This document shows, piece by piece, positions 1 to 8,464 of a DNA stretch of 64,000 nucleotides. The translations under genes and the position numbers were made by a program. Origin of the DNA: Candidatus Hydrogenisulfobacillus filiaventi (GTDB taxonomy: Bacteria; Bacillota; Sulfobacillia; Sulfobacillales; R501); contig LR778114.1 of NCBI GenBank assembly GCA_902809825.1, forward strand, positions 2,170,001 through 2,234,000, written 5' to 3'. The notes beneath the pieces are model-generated. The model had not been told where the DNA came from and ran no database searches. It was given only the letters and a program-made list of their open reading frames with translations. Within the stretch, counting starts at the first letter, position 1. Every line of letters begins with the position of its first letter.

Positions 1-36
1 ATGCTCCCCTGGCGCAGGCACAAAGGGGTGAACGCC

Positions 37-1653
37 ATGCAGTGGTTAATCCTCAGCTTGCTGGCGGTCTATACCGGGGTCCTGGTCTACCTCGGACGCC
101 TGGGCCGCCGCCGGTCCACCTCCGAAAACTTCATCCACGGCGGCCGGCAATTCTCCGCCTGGCAGGTCTTCTTCATGATCAGCGCCCTCTGGTGCTCGTG
201 GATCTTCATCGTCGAAATCGAGACCGCCTACCTGTTCGGCGTCTCCGCCGTCTGGTTCGGGGTGGCGGTGGGGGTGATGGCCTTCGTCAGCATTTTCCTG
301 CTGGCCACCCCCTTCCGGCGCCTGAGCTACGTCACCAACAGCGGCATCCTCGGCCAGCGTTTTGGCACCGGGGCTCGCACCCTCTCCGGGCTGGTCATCG
401 CCCTCACCTTCCCCATCTTCGCGATGTCCAACGTGCTGGCCGCTGCGGCCTTCCTGCATGTAGTGACCGGCTGGCCGCTGGTGGTCACCCTGGCCGGCAC
501 CGCGGTGGTGATCCTGGCCTACGCCGTGCTGGGAGGCATCTGGGCGTTGGCCTATACCCAAATCGCCAACTTCGTGGTGATGGCTGCCGGCCTCATCCTG
601 GCCACGGGGGTCGCCCTGCACGCGGCACCGCCTGCGGAGTGGGCCCGCAACCTGCCGGCCCGCTACCTCTCCTGGACCGGGGTGGGCACCGGCACCATCC
701 TGGTCTGGCTCTTCTCCGACCTCCTCAACGTGGTGAGTGCCCAGGCCGAGTTCCAGATCCTCACCGCCGCCACCGACATGCGGGTAGCGCAGCGCGGCCT
801 CAACTGGGCCATGATCTCCATCGCCGTCTTCACGGTGTTGTCCGCCCTGGTGGGGGTGGCGGTGCGGGCGGGGGTGCCGGGCGGCCGCCTCCTGGGCGTG
901 GTGGCCTTCCCGCTGCTGTACCTGCACCATGCTTCCGCCCCGGTGGTGGCCCTGATGACCCTGGTGGTGTGGGCGGCGGCCCTCACCTGGTCGGCCCCGC
1001 TGCTCTTCTCCGGCGCAGCCAGCCTGGGTGCCGACGTGCTCCGCTATCTGGTGCGCGGCCTCTCCGACCGCACCCGGTTCTGCGTCCAGATCTGCCTGCC
1101 CCTGCAGGCGGCGCTGGTGGTGCTCTATGCCACCATGCGCCCGCAGGACCTGGCCTGGTGGCAGGTGTTCTCCCTGACCATCCGCAACGGCGCCATCTTT
1201 GCCCCCACCGTCGCCCTGCTGGTGTGGCCGGTCGCCGGCCGGGGGGCCGCCGTCACCTCCATCCTGGGCGGAAGCCTGGCCGGATTGGCGTGGAACATGG
1301 CTACCGGCTTTTCCACCACCCGCTTCCTCTACGGCCTGAATCCCATGTGGGTGGGCGCCTCCGCCGGGATCGTGCTGCTGGTCGGCCTCTCGCTCCTGAC
1401 CGCCCGCGGCCGCTACCGCTGGAACGGGGCCGCCTTCCGTCACCACGGCTGGGCGGCCTGGCCTGCCACAGGTCTCCTGGCCCTGCTGGCCGGGCTGCAA
1501 CTGCTGGACTGGCCCGGTCTGGTGCGGACCGCCCTGGCCGGCCCCCTGGTCCTCCTGACTGCGGTCGACCTCCTGCTCCTGGCGTCGCTGCTGGCCCGCC
1601 CGCGGACGGAAGAGTGGGCCAGCGCCGTCAGCACGGCTCCCACCCCCGGCTAA
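37..1653 (+). CDS. sodium:solute symporter (SSS family) permease
   Basis: Predicted 538-residue polytopic membrane protein that would import a small solute with Na+ (or H+). Hydrophobic segments run almost end to end (about 13 helices) after a short polar loop with a GRR-STSENFIHGGR-like segment typical of SSS transporters. The frame is open to base 1, but ATG 37 has an AAAGGGG ribosome site 8 bases upstream and gives a normal transporter N-terminus, so I take it as the start. The substrate cannot be read from sequence. It is followed at 64 bp by a DsrE protein and then an IclR regulator, which may control it. Confidence 0.85.
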   Translation: MQWLILSLLAVYTGVLVYLGRLGRRRSTSENFIHGGRQFSAWQVFFMISALWCSWIFIVEIETAYLFGVSAVWFGVAVGVMAFVSIFLLATPFRRLSYVTNSGILGQRFGTGARTLSGLVIALTFPIFAMSNVLAAAAFLHVVTGWPLVVTLAGTAVVILAYAVLGGIWALAYTQIANFVVMAAGLILATGVALHAAPPAEWARNLPARYLSWTGVGTGTILVWLFSDLLNVVSAQAEFQILTAATDMRVAQRGLNWAMISIAVFTVLSALVGVAVRAGVPGGRLLGVVAFPLLYLHHASAPVVALMTLVVWAAALTWSAPLLFSGAASLGADVLRYLVRGLSDRTRFCVQICLPLQAALVVLYATMRPQDLAWWQVFSLTIRNGAIFAPTVALLVWPVAGRGAAVTSILGGSLAGLAWNMATGFSTTRFLYGLNPMWVGASAGIVLLVGLSLLTARGRYRWNGAAFRHHGWAAWPATGLLALLAGLQLLDWPGLVRTALAGPLVLLTAVDLLLLASLLARPRTEEWASAVSTAPTPG

Positions 1654-1717
1654 GGCCTCCCGCCCTGATCGCACGGACCTGCTGATCCGATTCCGAACGG
1701 AAAGGAAGTGTGCAGCC

Positions 1718-2209
1718 ATGGCTACTGAACCCATCACCCGCCCCGACACCCCCACGGACATCCCCGTCGAGGAGGAGCCCCGGCCCCTGAAGCGGGTTGC
1801 CATCATCTGCCGTGCGGGGACCTACGACACCATGGTCACCGTGCTGGGCTGGGCCCACGCCCTCTGCTTCGACGCGGAGGAGGGGACGGAGGTAAATGTG
1901 CTCTTCACCGCCTGGGCGGCGGAGCTGCTCAAGAAGGGCCATCTCGACCAGGCGGTCTTCCCCCAGGACTGCGCTCCCCGCAAGGAACAGTTCCTGCAGA
2001 AGGTGCACGAGCAGCGCTTCACCACTCCTTACGACGCCCTCAAGGCCGCCCACGCCACCGGGCGCTTCCACATCTACGCCTGCGCCATGGCCGCGCGCCT
2101 GTTCGACGTCACCCGCGACAACCTGATCCCCGAGGCGGAAATCATAGGCCCGGTGACCTTCGTGCGGGAGAAGGCCAACGGAGCCGACGTGGTGCTCACC
2201 TTCGGCTAG
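1718..2209 (+). CDS. DsrE/DsrF-like (DsrE2-type) sulfur-relay family protein
   Basis: 163-residue cytosolic protein with a disordered, acidic N-terminus of about 25 residues, then a single DsrE-like alpha/beta domain (VAIICRAGTYDTM at its start). A cysteine in the YACAMAARLF segment near residue 118 sits where DsrE2-type proteins carry their conserved cysteine. Family members bind or pass sulfane sulfur, or act as peroxiredoxin-like proteins of unknown role. Ribosome site GGAAAGGAAG lies ahead of ATG. It is probably co-transcribed with the upstream symporter. The function is inferred from family membership only. Confidence 0.75.
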   Translation: MATEPITRPDTPTDIPVEEEPRPLKRVAIICRAGTYDTMVTVLGWAHALCFDAEEGTEVNVLFTAWAAELLKKGHLDQAVFPQDCAPRKEQFLQKVHEQRFTTPYDALKAAHATGRFHIYACAMAARLFDVTRDNLIPEAEIIGPVTFVREKANGADVVLTFG

Positions 2210-2270
2210 GGCGGGCACCGGCCGGGGCCGGGTCGCGGCCCCGGCCCGCCTGCGGAAAGGAGGAGCGGCC

Positions 2271-3047
2271 GTGGCCCACGTCTACGACCAGAACCTTTCC
2301 AAGTCGCTGGGAAAGGCCTTGCGCATCCTGTCCGCCTTTGACGAGGAGCACTGCCGGTTCTCAGTCAGCCAGCTGGCCGCGGTGACCGGCATCAACCGCA
2401 CCACCGTCTACCGTCTGGTCAGCACCCTGGCAGCGGAGGGCTACCTGACCGCCACCCCAGACGGCCGCTACATGCCCGGTCTCAAGCTGGTACCGCTGGG
2501 CCTGGTGGCGCGGGCGGCGGCCTGCATCGAGGATATCGTGCTGCCCGCCCTGGACGCCCTGCGCGACGCCACCGGGGAGACAGCCACCTTTTACATCCGC
2601 GACGGCGGCTACCGCCGGGCGGTGGCCGAGGCGGTGAGCCGGGAATGCATCCGCTATGTAGCAGGCCTGGGAACCCCCTATCCCCTGGTCAAGGGGGCCG
2701 CCGGCCGTGCCATCCTCAGCCTGCTGCCGCGCGCGGCCGTGGCGGCTGTGGCCGAGGCCCACGGCCTGGGGGAGGAGGAGCTGCAGGCCCTGCTGCAGCG
2801 GGTGGAGGCGGTGCGCCGCCAGGGGGTGGACGTCAGCCGGGCGGAACTGATCCCGGGGGTGGTCTCCGTTGCAGCCCCGGTAGAGTGCCGCCCGCGAGCG
2901 CTGGTGGGAGCGGTCTCCGTCTGCCTGCCGGCCCTACGGCTGGAGGGACGGGGCCTGGACCGGCTGAGGGAGCGGGTGCGGGCGACCGCAGCCACCATCC
3001 AGGAACGGCTGCGCCTGGCTGCGGCCGGAGGCCTTCCCTCCGGCTAG
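2271..3047 (+). CDS. IclR-family transcriptional regulator
   Basis: 258-residue DNA-binding regulator. Residues about 10-70 form a winged helix-turn-helix (FSVSQLAAVTGINRTTVYRLV). The remainder is the IclR effector domain, ending in the usual R-AA-I-RL tail. Start is GTG 2271, supported by an AAAGGAGG site 7 bases upstream; no ATG fits. It lies 61 bp behind the DsrE gene on the same strand, so the local symporter-DsrE unit is its likely target. The ligand is unknown. Confidence 0.9.
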   Translation: MAHVYDQNLSKSLGKALRILSAFDEEHCRFSVSQLAAVTGINRTTVYRLVSTLAAEGYLTATPDGRYMPGLKLVPLGLVARAAACIEDIVLPALDALRDATGETATFYIRDGGYRRAVAEAVSRECIRYVAGLGTPYPLVKGAAGRAILSLLPRAAVAAVAEAHGLGEEELQALLQRVEAVRRQGVDVSRAELIPGVVSVAAPVECRPRALVGAVSVCLPALRLEGRGLDRLRERVRATAATIQERLRLAAAGGLPSG

Positions 3048-3075
3048 GGCGGGATCCGGCGGCCATGCCCCGGCC

Positions 3076-3129
3076 CCGCTTGGGCTAAAATACCAGGGAT
3101 CTCCCCGGGCGGGGAGGCAACCCAAGCGG
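3076..3129 (+). promoter_or_regulatory. inverted repeat bracketing a -10-like box upstream of the tricorn-type protease
   Basis: Perfect 9-bp arms CCGCTTGGG (3076-3084) and CCCAAGCGG (3121-3129) enclose a TAAAAT box (3086-3091) and a small hairpin CTCCCC-GGGC-GGGGAG (3101-3116). The right arm runs into the ribosome site (GGAGGGG). No good -35 is visible. It could be an operator or a 5' UTR structure. Confidence 0.4.
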
Positions 3130-3145
3130 AGGGGCAGGGACGCAC

Positions 3146-6100
3146 ATGGAACAGGAGCAGGGGTATTACCGCTATCCCACCGTCGCGGCGGGACAGGTGG
3201 TGTTCGTGTCGGAGGACGACCTCTGGCAGGTTCCCCTCACGGGCGGGACCGCCCGGCGGCTGACGGCCGGGCGGGCCAGCGCCGGCCGGCCCTGGCTGTC
3301 CCCCGACGGCCGCTGGCTGGTCTTCGCCGGCCGGGAGGAAGGGGACACCGACCTCTACCTCATGCCCGGCAGCGGCGGCGAGGCCCGACGCATCACCTGG
3401 CTGGGCGCCGCCACCCAGCCGGCCGGCTGGACGGCCGACGGCCGGATCCTCTTGGCCACCAATGCCCGGCGGCCGTTCCGCAACTGGGTGGAGTTGTGGA
3501 CCCTGGAGCTGGAGGGTGGCGAGCCGGCCCCCCTGGGCTGGGGCCCGGCCTCCGCTGCCGCCTTCGGGCCCGACGGGGCCGTGGTCCTGGGCCGCAATAC
3601 CGCGGACCCCGCCCGCTGGAAGCGCTACCGGGGCGGTACCCGCGGGGTGCTCTGGATCCGGCGCTCGGCCGGGGCGGCGTTCGAACCCTTCCCCGTCGCC
3701 GAGGGCAACCTGGCCAGCCCGATGTGGATCGGCGACCGGATTTATTTCCTGTCGGACCATGAGGGGATCGGCAACCTCTACTCCGTCGCGCCGGACGGCA
3801 GCGACCTGCGCCGGCATACCCACCACGCCGACTATTACGCCCGCAACGCCTCCACCGACGGGACGGTGATCGTTTACCACGCGGGGGCGGAATTGTGGGC
3901 CTATGATCCTGGCCGCGACCTCGGCTGGCGGATCGAAGTCGACTACCACAGCCAGCGCACCCAGCGTCAGGTGCGGCATCCGGAGGCGTCCCGGTTCTGG
4001 ACCGGCTTCAGCCTGTCCCCGGCCGGCGAACGGCTGGCAGTGGTCTCCCGCGGCCATCTCTACACGTTGGGATGCTGGGAGGGGCCGGTAACGGAGCCAG
4101 GGGAACCGCAGGGGGTACGCTACCGGCTGCCGCAATGGACAGACAGCGGCCGCATTGTGGTTGTCTCCGACGCAGGCGGGGAGGAGCACCTCGAGCTGCT
4201 GCCGGCGGATCCGCCCGGCCCGGCGCGGGCCGTCACGCCGCCGTTGGGCCGCATTACCGAGCTGGCGGTTGCCCCGGACGGCCGCTGGGCGGCCGCCGTC
4301 AACCATCGCTACGAAGTTTGGCTGATTAACCTCGAGGCCGCCGACCTGGACGGGGCCGCCGTCCGCATCGACCGCAGCGAGTTCGGCGCCCCCGGGGGGC
4401 TGGCCTGGTCGCCCGACAGCCGCTGGCTGGCCTACGCCTGCCCGGACAGTGCCACCACCGTGCCGCTGCGGGTCTGCGAACGGGAAAGCCGGGCAGTGCG
4501 GACCATCACCCGGCCGGTGATCGCCGACAGCGCCCCCGCCTGGGACCCGGAGGGCCGCTACCTCTACTTCTTGTCGGCCCGGGTCTTCGACCCGGTGTAC
4601 GACACCTTCAAGTTCGACCTCGGCTTCCCCCGCGGGATGCGGCCCTACCTGCTGCCCCTGACCCGGGACACCCGGTCGCCCTTCCTGCCGGAACCGCGGC
4701 CGTTGACTTCGCCCGCGGGCAGCGGGGAGGGCCCGGGGCCGGTGGAGGTGCGCATCGACTTTGAGGGCATCCTGGACCGGGTGCAGGCCTTCCCCCTCCC
4801 CGAAGGCCGCTACCTGCAGCTGGCGGCCGGCCGCAATCGCATCTATTACACCACCCTGCCGGTGGAAGGCAGCCTCGATTCGTCCTTTTACCCCGGGGAA
4901 CCGCCCGCCCGCGCCACCCTGGCCATGTTCGACCTCGAGACCCTGAAGGCGGAGGAATTGGGCCAGCACGTGACCGCCTTCTGCCTGGACCGCGAGGGAC
5001 GCACCCTGGCGGTGCGTTCCGGCCGGCGCCTCCGGGTGGTGAAGGCCGGCGACAAGCTCGATGAAAGCAAGACCCAGCCCGGCCGGGAATCCGGGCTGGT
5101 GGACCTGGACGGCCGCGTGGTGGTCACGGTGGACCCTCCGGCGGAATGGGAGCAGATGCTGCGGGAGGCCTGGCGGCTGATGCGGGACAACTTCTGGACC
5201 CCTGACATGTCCGGGGTGGACTGGGAGGCGGTCTACGCCCGCTACCGCCGGCTGCTGCCCCGCGTCTCCACCCGCAGCGAGTTCTCCGACCTCATGTGGG
5301 AGATGCAGGGGGAGCTGGGAACCTCCCACGCCTACGAGCTGGGCGGCGATTACCGCAAGGAGCCTGAACACCGGCAGGGCTACCTGGGAGCCGACCTGCG
5401 CTGGGATCCCGATGCCGGCGCCTGGGTGGTGACAGCGGTGGTACGGGGCGACTCGTGGGCCGAGGACGCCGACTCCGCGCTGGCCGCCCCCGGCGTGAAC
5501 CTGCAGCCCGGCGATCAGCTGCTGGCCATCGACGGGCGCCCGCTGGACCCCACCCTCCCGCCTGCCCGCGCGCTCATCGACAAAGGGGGCAAACCGGTGC
5601 AGCTGGTCTGGCGCCGGCCGGGGGAACCGGAGCCCCGGCGCGGGGTGGTGCAGGCGCTCAAGACCGAGCAGCCCCTTTATTACCGGGCCTGGGTGGAGGC
5701 CAACCGCCGGCGGGTGCACGAACGCAGCGGGGGCCGGGTAGGCTACGTGCATGTCCCGGACATGGGCCCGCGCGGCTTCGCCGAGTTCCACCGCGCCTAC
5801 CTGGCCGAATACCGCCGCGACGGCCTCATCGTGGACGTCCGCTTCAACGGCGGCGGGCACGTCTCGCAGCTGCTGCTGGAGCAGCTGGCCCGCAAGCGGA
5901 TCGGCTACGACGTGCCCCGTTATGGCCAGCCCATCCCCTATCCGGCCGAGAGCGTGCCCGGCCCCATCGTCGCCCTCACCAACGAGTATGCCGGGTCCGA
6001 CGGCGACATCTTCAGCCATGCCTTCAAGCTGATGGGCATCGGCCCCCTGCTGGGTCAACGCACCTGGGGCGGGGTCATCGGCATCAGTCCCCGGCACCCC

Positions 6101-6364
6101 CTGGTGGACGGCAGCGTCACCACCCAGCCCGAGTACTCCTTCTGGTTCCGGGATGTCGGCTGGGGGGTGGAAAACTACGGCACCGAACCGGATATCCCGG
6201 TAGCCAACACCCCCGACGACTACCGGCGGGGCGTGGACGCCCAGCTGGAACGGGCCATCGATGAAGTGCTGGAGCGGCTGACCAAGAGCCCGCCTGCCCT
6301 GCCCGACTTCGGGCCCCGTCCATCCACCGCCCCCCCGGACCGCCTGCCGGACCCTGCTGCATAA
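3146..6364 (+). CDS. tricorn-type S41 serine protease
   Basis: 1072-residue homologue of the archaeal tricorn protease, which processes oligopeptides released by larger proteases. Order: two beta-propellers with repeated SPDGRWL-type blades (about 1-280 and 300-620), a linker domain, a PDZ domain (about 740-840) and a C-terminal S41 catalytic domain. Candidate catalytic residues are His728 (GTSHAY) and Ser951 (NEYAGSDGD). No signal peptide, so probably cytosolic. ATG has a GGAGGGGCAGGGA site. A full-length minus-strand open frame covers this gene but is a GC-bias shadow. A YtpB-like terpene synthase follows at 46-52 bp and may be co-transcribed. Confidence 0.93.
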   Translation: MEQEQGYYRYPTVAAGQVVFVSEDDLWQVPLTGGTARRLTAGRASAGRPWLSPDGRWLVFAGREEGDTDLYLMPGSGGEARRITWLGAATQPAGWTADGRILLATNARRPFRNWVELWTLELEGGEPAPLGWGPASAAAFGPDGAVVLGRNTADPARWKRYRGGTRGVLWIRRSAGAAFEPFPVAEGNLASPMWIGDRIYFLSDHEGIGNLYSVAPDGSDLRRHTHHADYYARNASTDGTVIVYHAGAELWAYDPGRDLGWRIEVDYHSQRTQRQVRHPEASRFWTGFSLSPAGERLAVVSRGHLYTLGCWEGPVTEPGEPQGVRYRLPQWTDSGRIVVVSDAGGEEHLELLPADPPGPARAVTPPLGRITELAVAPDGRWAAAVNHRYEVWLINLEAADLDGAAVRIDRSEFGAPGGLAWSPDSRWLAYACPDSATTVPLRVCERESRAVRTITRPVIADSAPAWDPEGRYLYFLSARVFDPVYDTFKFDLGFPRGMRPYLLPLTRDTRSPFLPEPRPLTSPAGSGEGPGPVEVRIDFEGILDRVQAFPLPEGRYLQLAAGRNRIYYTTLPVEGSLDSSFYPGEPPARATLAMFDLETLKAEELGQHVTAFCLDREGRTLAVRSGRRLRVVKAGDKLDESKTQPGRESGLVDLDGRVVVTVDPPAEWEQMLREAWRLMRDNFWTPDMSGVDWEAVYARYRRLLPRVSTRSEFSDLMWEMQGELGTSHAYELGGDYRKEPEHRQGYLGADLRWDPDAGAWVVTAVVRGDSWAEDADSALAAPGVNLQPGDQLLAIDGRPLDPTLPPARALIDKGGKPVQLVWRRPGEPEPRRGVVQALKTEQPLYYRAWVEANRRRVHERSGGRVGYVHVPDMGPRGFAEFHRAYLAEYRRDGLIVDVRFNGGGHVSQLLLEQLARKRIGYDVPRYGQPIPYPAESVPGPIVALTNEYAGSDGDIFSHAFKLMGIGPLLGQRTWGGVIGISPRHPLVDGSVTTQPEYSFWFRDVGWGVENYGTEPDIPVANTPDDYRRGVDAQLERAIDEVLERLTKSPPALPDFGPRPSTAPPDRLPDPAA

Positions 6365-6415
6365 GGCGGGCCCGCCGGCAATACCCTACCCGGACGAGGA
6401 CGGGGAGGGATGCCC

Positions 6416-7489
6416 ATGGCCGGAATGCTGCACTGGAGCGCGGAGTACCTGGGCCACGTGCGGCCGCGGGTACACGCGCTCCTGGCCGTCTGGGAGGCCC
6501 GGGCCGCCGGCATCCCCGATCCCCTGCTGCGCCGGCTGGCGCTGGAGGCGCTGGCCGGCAAACGCTTTCATTGCGAAGGCGGCGGCGTCCTGGGCGGCCC
6601 CTCACGCGACCCCTCGGGCGCCCTGCTGGCGTTCGTGGTGCCCTACCAGACCCTGTGCGATTTCCTGGACAGCGTCACCGACCGCGGACCCTCCCCCTCC
6701 TCGGCCGACCTGCGGCTGCTCCACCGATCCCTCCTCGATGCCCTCACGCTGGAACCAGGGGAGCCGGTGCCGGAGGACTACTACCGCCGGCATCCGCCGG
6801 GGCGGGGGGACGGCGGCTACCTCCGCCAGCTGGTAGCGGCATGCCGGGACGCCCGCCTGGCGTTGCCGGGGGAGCGGGCGGTCCGCCCCTGGCTGGTCGC
6901 CCTGGCCCGCCGCTATATTGCCCTGCAGGTGGCCAAGCACGGGCCGCCGGGCCGGCGTGCGGCCCGGCTTCAGGCCCTGCACCGGGCGCTGGCGGCGGCC
7001 GGGCCGCGCGGCGCGGGCCGGCTGTACTGGTGGGAGACGGCAGCGGCCGCCGGGTCCACCCTCGGCCTGTTCGCACTGCTGCGGCTGGCCGCGCAGCCGC
7101 GGCCGGATCCCGGGCTGGTCCGCGCCACCTACCGCCTGTACTGGCCGTGGATGGGGGCGCTGCATATCCTGCTCGACTATCTGGTAGACCTGGAGGAGGA
7201 CGCGGACGGCGGGGACTTCAACTTTGTCACCTGCTACCCCGGGTTTCCGCAGCTGGAGATCGCCCGGGCACGGCTGGGCGCCATTTTCGGGCGCATCTCC
7301 GCCCAGAGCCGGGCGCTGCCCGACGGCGGTTTCCACCGCTACCTGGCGCAGGGCCTGCTGGCCTTCTACCTTGCGGACGCCAAGGTCCGGCGCCAGCGTC
7401 TAGGGCGGGCCGCCTGGGAGCTCCTACGGGGGGCAGGTCCGGGAGCAGTCGGCTTGTGGGTCGCCAGTCATTGGGCCCGCTCGCCTTAG
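6416..7489 (+). CDS. YtpB-like tetraprenyl-beta-curcumene synthase family protein (DUF2600)
   Basis: About 357-residue class I terpene-synthase-like protein. Members such as Bacillus subtilis YtpB cyclise tetraprenyl diphosphate to tetraprenyl-beta-curcumene, a sesquarterpene precursor. The aspartate-rich DFLDSVTD motif and the later LLDYLVDLEEDADGGDFNF motif match the two diphosphate/metal-binding regions of the family. ATG 6416 is 6 bases from GGGGAGGG; ATG 6410 is possible but abuts that site. The 3' end overlaps the convergent exonuclease gene by 4 bp. The substrate is inferred from family. Confidence 0.85.
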   Translation: MAGMLHWSAEYLGHVRPRVHALLAVWEARAAGIPDPLLRRLALEALAGKRFHCEGGGVLGGPSRDPSGALLAFVVPYQTLCDFLDSVTDRGPSPSSADLRLLHRSLLDALTLEPGEPVPEDYYRRHPPGRGDGGYLRQLVAACRDARLALPGERAVRPWLVALARRYIALQVAKHGPPGRRAARLQALHRALAAAGPRGAGRLYWWETAAAAGSTLGLFALLRLAAQPRPDPGLVRATYRLYWPWMGALHILLDYLVDLEEDADGGDFNFVTCYPGFPQLEIARARLGAIFGRISAQSRALPDGGFHRYLAQGLLAFYLADAKVRRQRLGRAAWELLRGAGPGAVGLWVASHWARSP

Positions 7490-8277
7490 GCCGGTTCCCG
7501 GCCTGACGCCGCGTCCTCCGGCGCCTCCAGCGCCTCCCATCGCTGGCGGAAGCGTACCCAATGCGGCTCCTCCCGCCCGGCCAGAAAGGCACGCACACTG
7601 GCCTCACAACGTGCTGCCCGCTCCGCGTCGTACCAGCCCCGGTGGAACGCGTATCGGGCGTAGATCAGGGTGGTGGTGAGCACGTCCAGCTCGCAGTAGG
7701 CGCGGATGCCGGCCACATCCCCGTCCAGCCAATGGCTCCACACATCGCGGCCGTCCATGTCCAGCTTACCGGGCACCCCCAGCAGGGCGGCCATTTCATC
7801 CAGGGCCACCCGCGGGCTGGCGCCGAACCCGCTCAGGCTGTCCATGAGGTCCAGGTGCATGCTCTCGTCGAACCGGCGGCGGTAGGCGGCGGCATAGAAT
7901 TCGGGGGCGGCCACGCGGTGCCGCAGGGCCCGGTACACCAGCACCGGCAGGTCGAAGCCGCCGCTGTTCCAGCCAATCAGGCGGGGACGGGCCTCGCGCA
8001 CCACCCGGAAGAATTCCGCCACCAGGACCGCCTCCGGGTCCCCCGGCACCCCCAGGGCGGCCAGGCGGCGCAGCTGCCCGCTGTCATCCAGCACGGCCGC
8101 CGCCACCGCCACTACCCGATGGAATACCGGCTTCAGAAACCCCCGCCCGTGGGGGGCGGCCGCCTCCGCCAGACGGCGGGCCACGGTCTCCGCATCCGCC
8201 TCGGGTCCCAATCCTAGCATCCGGCGGCCCAGGTCGACGTCGGGCACGGTTTCGATATCGAACACCACCTCGTACAT
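7486..8277 (-). CDS. PolB-type 3'-5' exonuclease-like protein (DnaQ fold)
   Basis: 263-residue stand-alone exonuclease domain of the kind related to the DNA polymerase B proofreading domain. The DEDD metal ligands are visible as FDIETVPD (Exo I), GWNSGGFDLPVL (Exo II) and YCELDVLTTTLIYARY (Exo III). No polymerase domain is attached. Members are uncharacterised but expected to trim DNA or RNA 3' ends. It is convergent with the YtpB-like gene and divergent from the MFS transporter. Confidence 0.85.
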   Translation of the reverse strand: MYEVVFDIETVPDVDLGRRMLGLGPEADAETVARRLAEAAAPHGRGFLKPVFHRVVAVAAAVLDDSGQLRRLAALGVPGDPEAVLVAEFFRVVREARPRLIGWNSGGFDLPVLVYRALRHRVAAPEFYAAAYRRRFDESMHLDLMDSLSGFGASPRVALDEMAALLGVPGKLDMDGRDVWSHWLDGDVAGIRAYCELDVLTTTLIYARYAFHRGWYDAERAARCEASVRAFLAGREEPHWVRFRQRWEALEAPEDAASGREPA

Positions 8278-8301
8278 CCGGCCCTGCCCCCTTGCCCGAT
8301 C

Positions 8302-8362
8302 TTCATCAAATCTTAACCGAACCTTTCCCGAACGTTAACCGCGAGGCAACCCCCTGTTAACC
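8302..8362 (+). promoter_or_regulatory. Pho-box array: 11-bp-period direct repeats, probable PhoP operator
   Basis: TTAACC occurs at 8313, 8335 and 8357, exactly 22 bp apart. Degenerate copies fill the half-way positions: TTCATC 8302, TTTCCC 8324, GCAACC 8346. Six units on an 11-bp period match the arrangement of PhoP/PhoB sites (TTAACA-type hexamers plus 5 bp). The array ends upstream of a weak promoter (TACATA at 8397-8402) of the MFS gene. The regulator itself is not in the window. Confidence 0.7.
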
Positions 8363-8464
8363 GGGGATCCGGACAATGAGCACAGGAACAAAGGTGTACA
8401 TAGGGCGGCACGGACAGGCGGACACTACCTGCGGGAGCACGGATCGGGGACAGGAGGCTCGGCG

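Noticed and set aside
1691-1702. TTCCG-AA-CGGAA inverted repeat ahead of the DsrE gene
   Set aside because: Only 5-bp arms directly before the ribosome site; expected by chance in this composition.
3044-6097. 1017-codon minus-strand open frame opposite the tricorn-type protease gene
   Set aside because: GC-bias shadow: Gly/Pro/His-rich low-complexity translation, no ribosome site, and the plus strand encodes a clear multi-domain protein.
8302-8362. Possible short CRISPR or other tandem repeat array
   Set aside because: The repeat unit is 6 conserved bases on an 11-bp period with no spacers of CRISPR length; it fits Pho boxes.
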